From Sthenelais limicola (taxonomy: Eukaryota > Annelida > Polychaeta > Phyllodocida > Sigalionidae): a DNA stretch of 64,000 nt. Positions 9,453-21,750 of the stretch are shown piece by piece. The notes under the pieces were generated by a model, which searched no databases, was not told the DNA's origin, and saw only the letters and a program-made list of their open reading frames with translations. Where the stretch lies: contig OW804097.1 in the NCBI GenBank assembly GCA_942159475.1, forward strand, positions 111,042,582 through 111,106,581. Direction: 5' to 3'. The position numbers and the translations under genes are program-made. Numbering within the stretch: position 1 is the first letter of the stretch; each line of letters opens with the position of its first letter.

Positions 9453-9863
9453 GTTTTGATAAATCATATAAGGGGGTGGGGTTCGCTAATGAGTAATTAA
9501 GTAAAGTGGGGGAGGGTCATTAAGGTCCATCCTCGATAAGTAATTATAAAGGTTAATTAAGTTGATTATTAATGATTGATTGTTGATTGTGGTGTTACAT
9601 TGATATTTATGCTAATTGGATTTATTGTACTAGCGTGGCGCCCGCAATAATTAATAAGAATGTTTAGTGTCTTCTGCCTACCCCCCCCCCCCCTCCTACT
9701 ATAATAAATTGACCCATGGAAGGGGAGAGGGGATCAGCCAATGAGGGGGACAGGAGGGGAGAACGAGGCTGACCAGGCTAGGATATAAGCAGCAATTTTC
9801 TGCACATTAAAGGTGGATTATTCTACCAACCAAGTCTTGACTTCCTGACTCAGATCTTAACAA
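9453..9863 (+). repeat. Solo-LTR-like sequence
   Basis: A 411-bp tract begins TGTTTTGAT and ends CTTAACA. It has a TATA-like GATATAAGCA at about 9,781 followed by a CATTAAAGG signal and a short end segment, the order of U3-R-U5. A related end occurs at about 10,915-10,976. I found no convincing target duplication, so the limits and nature are uncertain. Confidence 0.35.
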
Positions 9864-10726
9864 CATGTCTACTTTGTGAATGCATTATTGCGTTGCCATT
9901 TAAAGCCACTGATATCCCACACAATTAATTGTTCTCTCCAACATAATTAATGGTTCTATTACAACAGTTGGGCTCCCAAAGATGTGTAAAAGGATTTTCC
10001 CTGAGGCATGTAACTTTCGACCCAATTAACTCACCCTTGCCTCAAGTGAGGTTACCACGCAGTTGGTTTCTCCTGAATGATTTTTTCAGGGGAGGTGCAT
10101 GCAAATCTATTTAAATTACCATATTCCATTCGTCTCTGTCACTCATGTGCTTCTACTGATGTACTTACGTCGTTATATTATTTGGCAGATTTTATTTTTC
10201 GAATGTCTTTTTCACAAGAACTTCTTATAAATGGGAATGTGTTGACCCTCAAGAAATATAGATAACTATTTTTTCACGTATAAGATAACAAAGAAATAGT
10301 TATTACATGCCCTAATGTTTACTATATATCATTGGAATAAGCTTGATCTTAACTTTTCAAATATGATGATATCTCAGAATCCATTTTTTTGCGACTTGTG
10401 ACCCATTTTCCTGAAACATATCACATATGTTTCCGTTGATGTGTCAAACGTGATTATCATAAACAAAACTGCAATTGTTCAATTCACAATGATGTAGAGA
10501 CTTACTTCAGTGGTGTAATCCTTTCTTGTGAGTATAATTGTTTTGATCCTACAGTGATTATATACTGTTCTACAGTGATTATAAACTGTGACTTCTGTGG
10601 TATAATGTTATTGTGGTTGAACTTTATGAGTCACACGTATCCCAATACAGTCAATAAAGATTAACCACCGATAACAGACTCAGGTCGGATATTGGACTTA
10701 GACATTAGCACCTAATAACAGTTCCT
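9864..10726. other. Non-coding, with an M2 MITE end
   Basis: The only recognisable item is the right end of an M2 element at about 10,330-10,430 (GCGACTTGTGACCCATTTTC, preceded by the shared AAGCTTGATCTTAACTTTTC region). A short imperfect duplication, CTACAGTGATTATA, lies near 10,550-10,590. No gene seen. Confidence 0.4.
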
Positions 10727-10976
10727 TGTTAGTGACTCTCCCAAGCTGATTATCTAAACTATGCCCCCGTTGCATATATCTTCGAGAACAACATTAACAC
10801 TGAAAAAGCTACTCGCAGATTGTTATGCAACGGGGGCATTGCAGAAAATAGACAGAGGAGAGGGGTTCAATCAATAAGCAGGTAGGAGGAGGACTCGAGG
10901 CTAGCCATGCCACAATATGAGCAAGCGTTTTCTTGAGATTAAAGGACATCTTTGACTTCCATGCCTAGAACCTTAC
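10727..10976 (+). repeat. Second solo-LTR-like sequence
   Basis: It starts TGTTAGTGAC and ends CCTTACA. The last 80 bases (GAGGCTAGCC..., TTTTCTTGAGATTAAAGGAC) resemble the end of the 9,453-9,863 sequence. An inner inverted pair, GCCCCCGTTGCATA and TATGCAACGGGGGC (about 10,763-10,837), could form a hairpin. Nature uncertain. Confidence 0.3.
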
Positions 10977-12789
10977 AATATGATCAAGCCTTTGATATAA
11001 TGCTCATCCATCATTTTTTGTCATGATAGAGAATGTCCAATTTCTAAGTATTATTATACGTATCTAAATGGTTTTCTTATAGTTGATCTCATGCCAATGA
11101 TGATATTGATAACAGCTAAGGCTGATAACAGTATGCATAATGTTTGTAGCTGAATAAAAGCTTTACAATACAAATACATAATAGTGTCACATTATATAGG
11201 AATTATAGATTTCATGCGCAGAAAGACCAGATCCAGATCTCATGTGTAGCACCTACTTTTGTACTTACTAGTATGACAAATACAAAAATGATTATTGTTA
11301 TCATTGATTTGAAGGCAACTCAACTGAAACAAACCAAGGTCTTGGATTTTGTAAGTCTTTATTTGGCGACCCTGACGCGTTTCGTCGTTCTTCGGCTTCT
11401 TCAGGAGGGTGAAGTAACCTATATTCAGAAATCATGTGGTTATATATAATAACTGAATAAGAAAAGAATTATTCATAATCATTTGACATCGGTCGTTCCC
11501 CGCATATGAAAGTTATATTGAAATGTATGGGGCAGATGTAACAGAACACCATTTTTGACCAATGTAATTATTACCTAACACTTGAATTATGGCTGTTCTT
11601 TGCTAAGTCCGAACCTGGGTGGTGTTCAAGTACACTACTATAGCATATATATGTGCTATGTGGAGGTGTTTTTCTTTTACTTTCTTTTTCTTTAGTCTTG
11701 TATTGCTCGCAGAATGGTTGATGAGAACATTACCAATGATGAATCCTTATCACTATAATTACTAGACGAGTATTATCAAAGAGGTGTTTTCTTATAACTA
11801 ACTGTTTTCGATTATTGTCAGTACTTCAAATTATATCACAATACATTAGACATATTTTAAACAAATAATATGAAAGTAACGATTTTGACCTCTTTAATTT
11901 TAAGGCAGTTTAAGACCACACATAACAGGGGTGACCTATGAAATTTCCCATACAGGTCTCTCAATCCCATGCGTATACGGGCCAGTAGAATGGGTGGTTT
12001 TAAGACATTCTACAAGGTCACCATTTATATTAAAATGTATATTTATTCCAGAAATGCAGAAAAGGGAGAGAAAATGATGGACATTTGACCATTGACCATT
12101 CGACCATATTCTACCTAATTACAGTAGAGTTGAGTTAATTCAGATGAATCCTCTAACATTTGACATTTCCAGTATTGGGTTTGACCTTTTCTTATGCCAT
12201 TGAAATTCTTTTGGGAGGACATGTCCTTCCTGTCCCCACCCCCTGGTTCCGACACCTCTGATTGGTCATTATTAGGACAGACTTAGCTTGACGTTCAACA
12301 TTAGAGTACCGCCACCAAAACTAGATAAAACTTGATTTTCACCGTTAAACACAACAGGGATGGGGATTGCAATTATATATTTTTCCAAATATAGATCTAC
12401 ATTAGATATTTTATTCAACAACAAAGATACCGACAGAATTGCCTCAGTAAGAAATGCCAATTTGGAATAGACAAAATTAAAGTTGCAGATTCATTGCTAA
12501 TAAATACTTGGGACGTTGGTCACTTTTGGCTTGAATTAAGTCCAAATTCGATGAAGGCTGTTCAGCCTCAGGTTCAGAGTTGAGAGAGTCACTCCAAACT
12601 GAAGGAAAGCTGCTCATTCCATACCACAAAATGCCATTATAGTCCCATTAATTAGGATACCTGGTCCAGGGCCGGGAAAGCCATTAGTGCAGTAGGCCTC
12701 CAATCACTGACATCTGGCCTCCATATTGCCATGATACCATCTCAGATTTCAACTCCATCTTTTTTCTCAAACCCAGCCCAACCATACAG
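10977..12789. other. Non-coding
   Basis: No exon found apart from the Penelope-like tail at 11,330-11,422. The part beyond about 12,270 is shared in inverted orientation with 60,660-61,180, the outer flank of the large duplication. Confidence 0.4.
11330..11422 (-). repeat. Penelope-like element 3' tail (fragment)
   Basis: Read on the minus strand it gives CTGAAGAAGCCGAAG, CGACGAAACGCGTC and AATAAAGACTTACAA. This combination (an AAGAAG/GAAACG core then AATAAA) is common at ends of Penelope-like retroelements. Only about 90 bases are present, so the assignment rests on this signature. Confidence 0.4.
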
Positions 12790-12969
12790 TTTGTCTCCGC
12801 CTCAGTCTGCAAAAATGTGTCATGTGGACATGAAACAGTATGTGAGGCCAAATGCCTCAAATTTTTGACTGGGTTGATTAGGCCCCCTTGGTGGGGTTTT
12901 TCACCTGTCCCAGTGAGTCATGTACAGTATGTGGAGAAACAAGTATCTTCAATATTGGCATTGGCAATG
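12790..12969 (+). CDS. Conserved exon of an unidentified gene, copy A
   Basis: A 180-bp open exon sits between an acceptor (CCATACAG) and a donor (ATG|GTAAGG). It encodes 60 residues starting FVSASVCKNVSCGHETVCEA, with five cysteines. The copy in arm C (60,480-60,641, minus) encodes the same protein with the insertions WWGFSP and SSI missing and three residues added, so every length change is a whole number of codons. That indicates a real coding exon. It faces the tail of the membrane-protein gene. Family not recognised; flanking exons not found. Confidence 0.45.
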
Positions 12970-13508
12970 GTAAGGATAGTGATAAATTATATGATATAAT
13001 AATGAATGGTTAATTTATATACTAAATTGTATAGTATGCCTCAATGCCACTCAGATAACATTGTTAAGGAGTGTTAGCAGTATTTAATTTGTACTAATAT
13101 AAAGGCAAGATAAATCTGTGATTAATAACATAGTGACACGATTCATGATATAGAGATACATTATACCTGATATATAATTATAGAGGTTTTATGTATGTAT
13201 GCATTTCCAGGTCATTTTTCTATATATCAAATGTTATAGTGTAAACGTATTTATTTCGCGCAGATAAATTTACCCGCACTAATTACTTTGACACCTTGTT
13301 AATACAATAATTATACCTTTCGCACAGGATTTATTTTCGCATACACAGATAGGTGCACTAAAATAGCCAAAATAAATACTGCATGAACATTAATACATTT
13401 ACATGTAATTAAATTAATGTATAATGTATGAGCTGGAGACCACACTATATAGTATATATGTGAAATCAATAGATTAGTACTAAAATCATCTCATATGTTT
13501 CTACTTAC

Positions 13509-14645
13509 CAACAATTGTGAGAGTTAAGCAGGGAATATCCCCCGACAACTCATTTGATAAATTAGTAGAGTTTTCACTCTGAAATATCTCTGTAAATCAA
13601 TTTGTAAATCAATGTTAATATTTCATGAAATAAATAAATTAATGATATATTATAATTATTAGTTCTGCCAAATTATATGTTAATAATTTTATCATTATCC
13701 AGTAAAAGGTAACTACATATATATATGTGATGTGTCACAGAAAAATGAGTCTAAAGTCGCAAAAGTTTTCAAATGTTTTTAACACAAGATCTCTTAAGAC
13801 TTGGTTTTCTGTGACAGATCACATACATGACATATATATGTGATTCAATAGCAATAGTGATTTAGATTAGGAATACCCATGCTACGCATACATACGCATC
13901 AGTGGTTTCTTGTTCTGAATTAGCTTGCAATATGTGGAACCTAGTACTGGTAGTGGAGCACAGTCAATCCATACATGCTCACCCTGATACAAAAAAAGAA
14001 ATACAAATTTAGGTGATTTAAGATGTGAACACCTTTTTTTTCGTTTTTCCTGGTTATATTAACTGTAGGCCTTGGTCAGAAATTATTCTAACATGAATGT
14101 AAATGATAAGAAACTATATTTTGATCAAAGTTTGATACCAAGGTTATTTTGATACCCGCACACTATAAGCAATGCCATCAAAGAATAACAAAGAATAATA
14201 ACACTGTGAAGTGATATGTTTGAATAAGAAAGGTAAAGTGTTAGTTAGAACAAAATAATAAAATCTCAAGGATTGGGAAAAGATAATTAAGGTGAGAAAA
14301 GAACAGAAAAAGAAAAGAAATAATCCAAGAAAGTCTATAACCTTGATATGTAAATCCCAATGTACCGTCCAGCCATTTTTTTAATGTTTAAGAGTAACTA
14401 ATAAATAGATTTATTTTAAAAAAAGTTTATTCAAAACTATCTCTGACCTGTGTGTTCTTCATGATAATCTTTGTAAGCTCTCCCCTGGTAACAGTACAAT
14501 CACTAGGATTCAAAATCGGCTGACAACCCCATAGCGATGTTTCATTCAATTTAGAACAAAACAGTGAGTTTCCTTCAACATTATATACCGCACATATCAC
14601 TATTAAATGAAACCAAGATAGGGTATTTAGGTTTCTCAGATCCAT
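13509..14645 (-). pseudogene. Small type I membrane protein gene, copy A, lacking last exon
   Basis: Three exons on the minus strand: 14,448-14,645 (66 codons, ATG start), 13,896-13,983 and 13,509-13,589. All have GT-AG borders and the same lengths (198, 88, 81) and phases as copy C. The product opens with a signal peptide (MDLRNLNTLSWFHLIV) and has a cysteine-bearing ectodomain. The fourth exon, which in copy C encodes the transmembrane anchor and stop, is not found between 12,970 and 13,508; homology fades near 13,200. The copy is therefore probably truncated, or makes a different, possibly secreted, product. Family unknown. Confidence 0.55.
13727..13831. repeat. MITE family M2, short palindromic copy
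   Basis: GTGATGTGTCACAGAAAAAT on the left is answered by TTTTCTGTGACAGATCACAT on the right, about 105 bp in all. A matching copy lies at 59,563-59,655 in the equivalent intron of copy C, so it was present before the duplication. Confidence 0.55.
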
Positions 14646-16411
14646 GTCAAAAATAAACTTGCATCAGAACTGTGGCAAACTGGAACTAGACTTATGGTAT
14701 GCGTATTTGCATGCTGTATCAACGATTGGATATATACATTTCAGCATCATTTATTCAAACGTTGCTAAGGAAATGGGAATAAAATATCAGTATATGTTGT
14801 CATTTACAACTGGTACAGTATAATAGTCCCTCTTGGCAGATCCTTTAAATATCCACTCTAGTGTAACAGTCAATGGTATGGTGCTTCAATAATTCATCTC
14901 TGCCGGCACATCCATGGAAGTGTTTTTTTCCACTCACACATAAAATACAAATAAATATTGGCCACATTACACTTATCAGTACTGGAAACATGCATGACCA
15001 AAATATTGTTTTTTTTGCGCCACATTATTTTCCAGTTCTCATTGCCTTCAGACACAAAATTTATATCACAATTTATTAGATTATGTGATAGGATCACCTG
15101 AATTATAGATCCTTTCCAAGTACCATCCCCATTCCACTGCCTACCATTGCTACAATACAAATACTAAGATAACATATATATGATTGAATAGGTCTGAGTC
15201 AAATTTCACACCTATCTGTCTGCGATGAACTATAGCGTTATATAGTCCTATATTTTATCTGTTTTACATTACGTGCATTGGAATAGATCCTTATACATCA
15301 TACATTTCATTTATATTTCTGGTTCACAATCATATATATGTATCTCCTAATTCATACTGTGAATCTATTTCGATCTTTTGTAGAAAATAAATTGTATTTA
15401 TAGGGATATGTTACACACAACAGGGTACTTCTAAACAGGCCTGCTACAGGTAAAAAACAATATTCACAACAATGAATTTCAAAAAAATGAATTCCTTTCT
15501 ATTCAACTTAAGTCGTCTGTTAGTCGTCTGACTATGTGTACCTTTCTTGACTGTGAACTGAATAGATTTATGCATTTCAAAGGACATTTTATAGGAGAAT
15601 ATGTTTTTATTTTATTTTGTCAATTCTTTATTCAGGCAAAGTTATATCATTATAGTTACATCGTCATATCAAACAAGTTTGCACATAACCTTGGCTCACT
15701 TTGCGGTGGTCTTAATTCGTCTTAATTTACTGTCAGAAGCATGTTCTGCGAATAGCAATTATTTTGTAGAATTTTTAGGTAAAAATTTAGTTATTCAGGA
15801 AGCATCAGTAACAGATAGTTGCTTAGAGCAATTAATTGTGAAGATAACTCCTTCTGTCAGATTGCAATTGACCCAGCGATTCAACTCCCCTCAAAGTATA
15901 TTAACACATACCATATATATATATACTCTAATGGATGGATACATAGCTATAATAATCTAACCAAATGATCATACTTATATGCAAGTTGTGGAGATCTGCT
16001 ATTGGGTCCGCAATTGGGACAGGTCGTCAGAAAATGGGCAATTCATCTTCACCAATCCTCTCCAATAATCCAAATTTAAGACAAAAATTAGGTTCAGAAT
16101 TCAGTTCGTCATAACTAAATATATTGTTTGGATCATTGGAATAGACACTAAGTATGCATAGCTGCTGATTGTACATTTTCTGAAGATCTGATCCAATTAC
16201 ATTTCCAAATGACATAGTCAGTATAGTGATCTTAGCCCCTTTAACATCAATAAATTGATATATAATTACATTCAGATGAGGTAATACATAACATTATAAA
16301 TACAGTAGCTGTAATGTGTTACATGACATCTAAAATAACAGTTTGTGTACACGTTTACAAACTCGTCAAACTACCTGTAGAAAATATTTTTGATTTTTGT
16401 TTGATCAAATG
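14646..16411. other. Intergenic between membrane-protein gene and METTL27-A
   Basis: The part near 14.65-15.35 kb is shared, inverted, with 58.08-58.77 kb. Open frames at about 14.9-15.16 kb and 15.5-15.96 kb are not conserved as frames in the other copy. An M3 MITE lies at 16,013-16,206. No further gene seen. Confidence 0.4.
16013..16206. repeat. MITE family M3 copy
   Basis: Begins near GGTCGTCAGAAAATGGGCAA, has the shared CACCAATCCTCTC block, and ends ATTGTACATTTTCTGAAGAT followed by CTGATCC. Inverted ends and length agree with the family; the interior is shortened. Confidence 0.55.
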
Positions 16412-19400
16412 TCATTTTGCATCAGACTTCACCAAAACCACCAGTTTTGCCTTATTTTGCAGCGTAATGGATGCTTGCGAGCACTCTACAATCTTCCATC
16501 CTCCTTCTTCAACTAATTGGTCTATTTCCTGGCGCACCTGCCCATCTACAAGAGCTGTTGAGGAAGTCAGAAAGAAGGCAAATCCACCTAAGATAAGAAG
16601 CAAAACCACGAATGTATTAGTTACTACTTTTTAAAGTTCATTACTATATTCCATATCATATCTGTATATGTTTCACCTCCTTGTGTCATATATAATAATC
16701 TATCAGTCCTGTACTAAATTTCAATTTATTTGCTTTATTTCACTGCCTATATCTATACTTGTTGTTACATGAATGCCAGTGTCAGATCCAAAAGTGACCC
16801 CCATCGAAAGGTGACCCGGGGGTTGATTTTCGGCAATTGAAAAATGACCCACCCCAAAATCAATCACCGAAGTCAAGACTTTCAAACGTGTTCCTTTGTT
16901 ATCCTGATCGACCTTTGGAAGGAACAATAATATAGAATTTGAGCTGTAATCAGCTAGATGGGCTAAATATTGTTGAAGCTAACCAAGTATAGGTAGCTGT
17001 TAGCCACATCAGGTGTTAGCCACATTAGGTGTAACATTTAGAGCAACGCTAAGTTGGAGCTATATCACCTACAATGTTGATATATTATAACAGTTTCAGC
17101 TCCAAACCAGCCAAGAAATAATGCTCAACATTAGGTAAAATGCCTTTCTGAATAAAGATTAAATTTAAAAAACTATCACATCAAGTGTTGACCTTGGCTT
17201 TATTTTTGGCTCTTTCTCAATGCGATACTAAAACAGACCATACCTGGTTTGAGACATCTAAAGATTTCCCTCATTGCATTTCTTTGAATACCATGTCCTG
17301 TTGACAACACTCCACATGCAATAACAACGTCATAGTTATCTGTAAAATATGAATAACACACATATCATATGGTTCAAACCTAATATTTTGATGTCTTTTA
17401 ATTTCAATGGTACGAGAGAAATGTAGGAGACTATAAGAATGGTGTGTGTGAACAAGGTGCAAAGTTCACTAGAGGATATTATCTGTTAAGAAATCTGGTG
17501 AAAATATCAATAATAAATGTAATATCAGCTTTTTTCTATTTAACTGTGGTATAAGTATTATGCACTTGGGCATTTGGGTAAATATGAAATCCCCGACCCC
17601 CAGGGCAAGAAATTTGTGTAAATCTCCAATCACAAGGGGCACATTAAAAAAAATAACTATTATTACAAATAGAACAAAGTATTCAGTAGAAGTTGTTTAA
17701 AGACTGTTGATGCTGTTTGATGAAATTACTTCTATGATGTTCTTATGATTCGGAAATAAACGGGTAAAAGCTTTCCCCAAACCATAAACTGTATTGAAAA
17801 TATAAAATACAATATAAAATACAATACAAAATACAAGGCATTCCCCACCCTGGGCCACCTCATGATACTGCGGTACACTAAGGGAAAACCCTGCCTGGGT
17901 GGTGGCATATTTTCCCATTTTCCCTGCCATCCCTCATTAGCCCCAGGGATGGGGTTGCAATTAACAAGTACATTAATGGTGCATTATTTGCTATACCTGA
18001 ATCTAAGCAGGGTACATGGTCAGTGAGGTATTCATCATAAATCTTCTCGTAGAGGTTCTTGGCTCTGGCTTTGTCTGTCATACCTTTAGATGGATCCAAA
18101 CCTTCTATATTTGTGTATCCATTTTTAGCTACCTGACAAGTAATATAAATCATCATTATCATTTTATCCATCCTGACACAATTTTTGTAACCATGTAAAC
18201 AGACGATTACATCCAAATCATTAATGTGTTGGTTGATCAATAGAAGCATGTCAATTAATAGCAGATTATTTATATATAATGCATTGATAATGTTGTCAAA
18301 GTCATTCCCCTCAAAGGTGGTGAGTTGGTGGTGCTCAAACTAGAGACACCTTTTAATCTAATCATTCAGTAATCATTAAACCGACTTGATACAACACAGT
18401 GTCAAGCAATATGCGGTGACTTTTCTATACTTCAGAACCTTTGCAAAGTTTATGGATCTCTAAATTAATATTAAAACGTTATTATTATTTCCCCATGTTT
18501 TATTTAAAAGTTTTATTTTGATCAGTGACATAGGCTGAGACCTGCCCCCCCCGACTCACTACCTATAACGCACCCCACCCTCCTCCCCCACCCACCCCTA
18601 CATGCCAATACCCTTACACACATCTCCAGCATTCTAACCTTCAAACTGACAACATCGATTTCCCCCTTCCATTCACTCCTAACTGTCTATAAAAATGAAA
18701 AAACTATGCATTACCTGATAATATTTCTCAATCATATTTCTGAGATTTCTCAGTAGAAATATTTGTCTTATTAAACACTAATCAATTATAAGTCGACCTC
18801 AATGACAAAAAATAAATAAAGATGTTGAAAAACCTTTTAAATAAATGTAAAATTTAAAAATAGAATTTCTATTCTCTATAGATTTGCATCTATATGTCTG
18901 TCTCCAAGTGTCTTGTGTTATTGGTTATTATTTTTCAGCATAGTAAGAGGATATATTAGGATGTGTCAAGAGTAAAAGAAAAAAAGGATTTTGAGATACC
19001 ATCATATTTGAAAGGATTAGAGGATTCCAACGATGGTAACATTGAGGAAGTCTAAAAAGTATTTCTATATTTTATGTTGAACTTTGTTTTGCAATATTTC
19101 TGGGTGGATGACTACTAGTGACAGGGGCGGTACCAGAAAGCAGGTCTTGGGGGGCACACTTGAGGTCAAAATCTTCTGAATTTGCCTGTTTGGAATGTTA
19201 TTGCAATGCATAACAGTTTATGTGCCTAATGACAATGAAACAAAGCCCCCATAACTCTAATTTGTCTAGCAAAAATGACAACCCAATTTTCTTGCTTCAC
19301 AAAAAAACCTTTTGAGAAAATAAAATTAACGAAATTAATTGTCTCTATTGAGACCCTCTTGAGTCCTCACATTTGAGGCATATACATGTATAGGTTTATT

Positions 19401-21576
19401 TTGTCAAGGATTTAGATTTTACTGGACCCTGTCATGTTTCCTTTGGGAAACGGAAATAACTGAAAACCCTGAATTGTACAAATTATGAACAAATCATAAC
19501 TGTAAACTGTTCACACTCACTGATTCTTGTTTGAATACCAATTTTGAGACCGTCTGAAATTTAAAACCCTGTTGAGACAATCTGAGTCTAAAAATGCTTT
19601 TTGAATAGAGGCCCTGATACTAAATAAAATATGGGGTTATTGGAAGTGTTGTACACCGGAGTCACCGGTTTGAAGCAAAGTGCAAATTGCAAAAGTGCTT
19701 TAGGGGCCCTCTGCCCCTCTGAGTTAGGGGGGCACAAGGCCCTCTGCCCCTCTGAGTTAGGGGGGCACAAGAAGAAATGTAAACATCAATCATAAAAAGG
19801 AGGCGGGACCCAAGCACCCCAGGATCATAGCGCCCAGACCCTAGATTCTAGCGCCCGAACTCAAGCGCCCCGACCTTGGATCGAAGCGTTTAACATTTTA
19901 AGGGGTCTAGGGGGGCCGGTGCCCCCCAGCCCCCCCCCCCCACTTGTACCGCCACTGAGCGAAGCACCGAAACATACTCCATAGGATGACCTTGGAAATG
20001 CAAGGATATTTTTAATACTATATCAACTGGGGTTCAGCCCACAATCTTTTTAATACAGTTTCGTATTTTGGTACATTTATATTTATATGATTTAAAGCGC
20101 TAGATACCCCAAAAATAAAAACATTCCTACAGGAGATCTTAAAGAAAACACTTTGAAAATATCAATTTTGCGACTTTCTACATCTTGTAATATTCTAGCC
20201 TCTTCGTCTGGGCCATCGAATATTACATGTTTACTTCTTACAATTAATTATAAATAATTGAACCATATGCGATAATCTCATGTCAGATCCAATGTGTATA
20301 TGGGTGAAGTCACCCGAAGATTTAGCCTACAGGATTTCTCACTTTTTCCCCAAAATTAGAAGAATTTACAGAATGTGTAGTTTTGCCGGTTACCGGTATA
20401 CATTTTCTGATGATCTGAACGAAGATATGAGATCTCACCTCTTCAGCAACAAGGCCCGTACCACAACCGATGTCTAGTATGCTAGCTTCATAATTGTCAC
20501 CTACATGGCGACGTAGAGCTTGAGTTATGTCTTTGTGCCCACAATAGAAATCTGCACAATGCTGAAACAGCAATAACACTTTGGTTAAGAAACATATTAA
20601 AGGTAATATTGCATTTGTAAAGGCTATTTTAAAGGCTATTATTGGAATTTGATTTGATTAGTTTTATTTAGCGTGTATAACTCTTTGTAATGTGTGTATC
20701 TATGTTGGCATAGGAATCCATTGAAATAAATTGGGGTGAAAATGAGTGAGAATAGTTATATGATGACATTTTTTGTGTAAGAAAGAATATCCCAAATCCA
20801 AGATAGTATCTTACAGGATATTAAAATATCCATCAGTCCGGTTGCTAGGATAATGATGTATGTGAGGGGATATCTCAGAAACGAAAAGGACATTCCAAAA
20901 ATATTAGTGTTGGATATTTTGGATATTTCTCTTTTCAGTGTTGAAACTTATGCCGATTCATGACAAAAGAAACCAGTGACCAATAACTGAGATTCGTTGT
21001 TAGGATATGGGTCAGATAGCCAGAAAATATACAAATGTCAGGCCAACATATTTAGTTAATTTTGCTAAAACTAGGCTAAGTAATGATACATATAAGGTTT
21101 ATTTGAGTAGATCTGTTATTGTGTTCATTCAAAAATTGATTGTGTTGAATTGTGCTTCGAACTTCATTTCTGTCTTCCATTTTATTATTTATTTGAGAGG
21201 ATTGGTGAAGGCAAATTGTACATCTTCTGACGATCTGACCCATATACAGTATATAGGAATATAGACAGAGAGGTGTTAGGTGAAACTAGTATGTTTAGAA
21301 TATCTTTTGCACCAGGCAAATACTCTAATGCTATTTTATTATTATTATTAAATTTTGAGATCGTGTCTAAATTCTTACAAATACATCAAAAAAGGTTATC
21401 TATATATATGAAATTCATCCAATGGCATGTTTACTAACCGAATCATATTTTTGGCTCCATTTGTCATAGAATTCCGTCACTTCCTGAGGCTCAAGTCCTG
21501 ATTCATGGACCAGATGTGCATTCAATTTCAAGTTTTCTCCAATGTTGGCATCTTTCCCATCCAAAACAGGCTCCAT
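16412..21576 (-). CDS. METTL27: METTL27-like methyltransferase, copy A
   Basis: Five exons on the minus strand: 21,439-21,576; 20,439-20,561; 17,997-18,132; 17,244-17,339; 16,412-16,587. All are GT-AG and sum to 223 codons including the stop. Exon 1 (MEPVLDGKD) holds the EFYDKWSQKYD motif. Exon 2 holds motif I, ASILDIGCGTGLVAEE, the S-adenosylmethionine-binding loop. Exon 3 has EGLDPSKGMTDKARAK (acidic residue binding the SAM ribose). Exon 4 has YDVVIACGVLSTGH and MREIFRCLKPG, and exon 5 the GGFAFFL strand to the C-terminus. The order is that of a class I methyltransferase of the METTL27 (WBSCR27) type; the substrate is unknown. Exons 2 and 5 differ much from copies B and C while exon 3 is nearly the same. 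Introns 2 and 3 carry a hAT-like element and MITEs. Confidence 0.8.
17567..17985. repeat. MITE family M1 copy in intron 3 of METTL27-A
   Basis: Shares with 228-523 the CACTT ends, the CCCCGACCCC tracts, the CCACCCTGGGCCACCTCATG block and GCCTGGGTGGTGGCATATTT, in the same order. The inner part near 17,640-17,840 is longer, with ATAAAATACAAT repeats. It ends 12 bases from the exon 3 donor. Confidence 0.55.
19122..19957. mobile_element. Non-autonomous hAT-like element in METTL27-A intron 2
   Basis: An 836-bp tract begins CAGGGGCGGTACCAG and ends CTTGTACCGCCACTG. These are imperfect inverted tips of the CAGNGGCGG type common in hAT elements. Next to the tips are G-rich and C-rich tracts of opposite sense. 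Inside, at 19,705-19,770, is a 33-bp unit (GGCCCTCTGCCCCTCTGAG...) present twice in tandem. There is no transposase frame. I could not find a clear 8-bp target duplication, so the superfamily is tentative. Confidence 0.5.
20277..20420. repeat. MITE family M3, short copy
   Basis: ATGTGTATATGGGTGAAGTC on the left and CATTTTCTGATGATCTGAAC on the right are M3 tips; the interior is mostly deleted. It lies just outside the exon 2 donor of METTL27-A. Confidence 0.45.
20999..21249. repeat. MITE family M3, full-length copy in METTL27-A intron 1
   Basis: GATATGGGTCAGATAGCCAG on the left and CTTCTGACGATCTGACCCAT on the right form inverted tips. The interior includes the family's TTATTTGAGAGGATTGGTGA block. 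Length is about 250 bp. Confidence 0.6.
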
Positions 21577-21634
21577 AATGTGCCTACAATATAAATCTAT
21601 ATATTTATGCAATAATATTATATTATAAAATCCT

Positions 21635-21750
21635 ATATCAAGTGGGGTTCAGCCCAAGAACAGAGGGGACAGGAGTGATTGGTGAGTTTTTGGTTGGAGT
21701 TTATTAGGGTCCGACGTTTCGGGCTAACATTTGCCCTTTATCAAGGATTA
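21635..21750 (-). repeat. Penelope-like element 3' tail (fragment)
   Basis: On the minus strand it reads CTTGATAAAGGGCAAATG, GCCCGAAACGTCGGACCC, TAATAAACTCC. This is the familiar 'GCCCGAAACGTCGG' tail of Penelope-like elements. A 30-bp piece of its distal end (ATCAACTGGGGTTCAGCCCA) recurs alone at about 20,022. No reverse transcriptase accompanies it. Confidence 0.45.

Noticed and set aside
9453..10976. A full LTR retrotransposon with ends at 9,453 and 10,976
   Set aside because: The two LTR-like sequences are only distantly similar and the DNA between them has no gag or pol. At most they are two solo ends.
15601..15960. 119-codon ORF on the plus strand
   Set aside because: AT-rich, begins without a good start, not conserved in the equivalent part of arm C.
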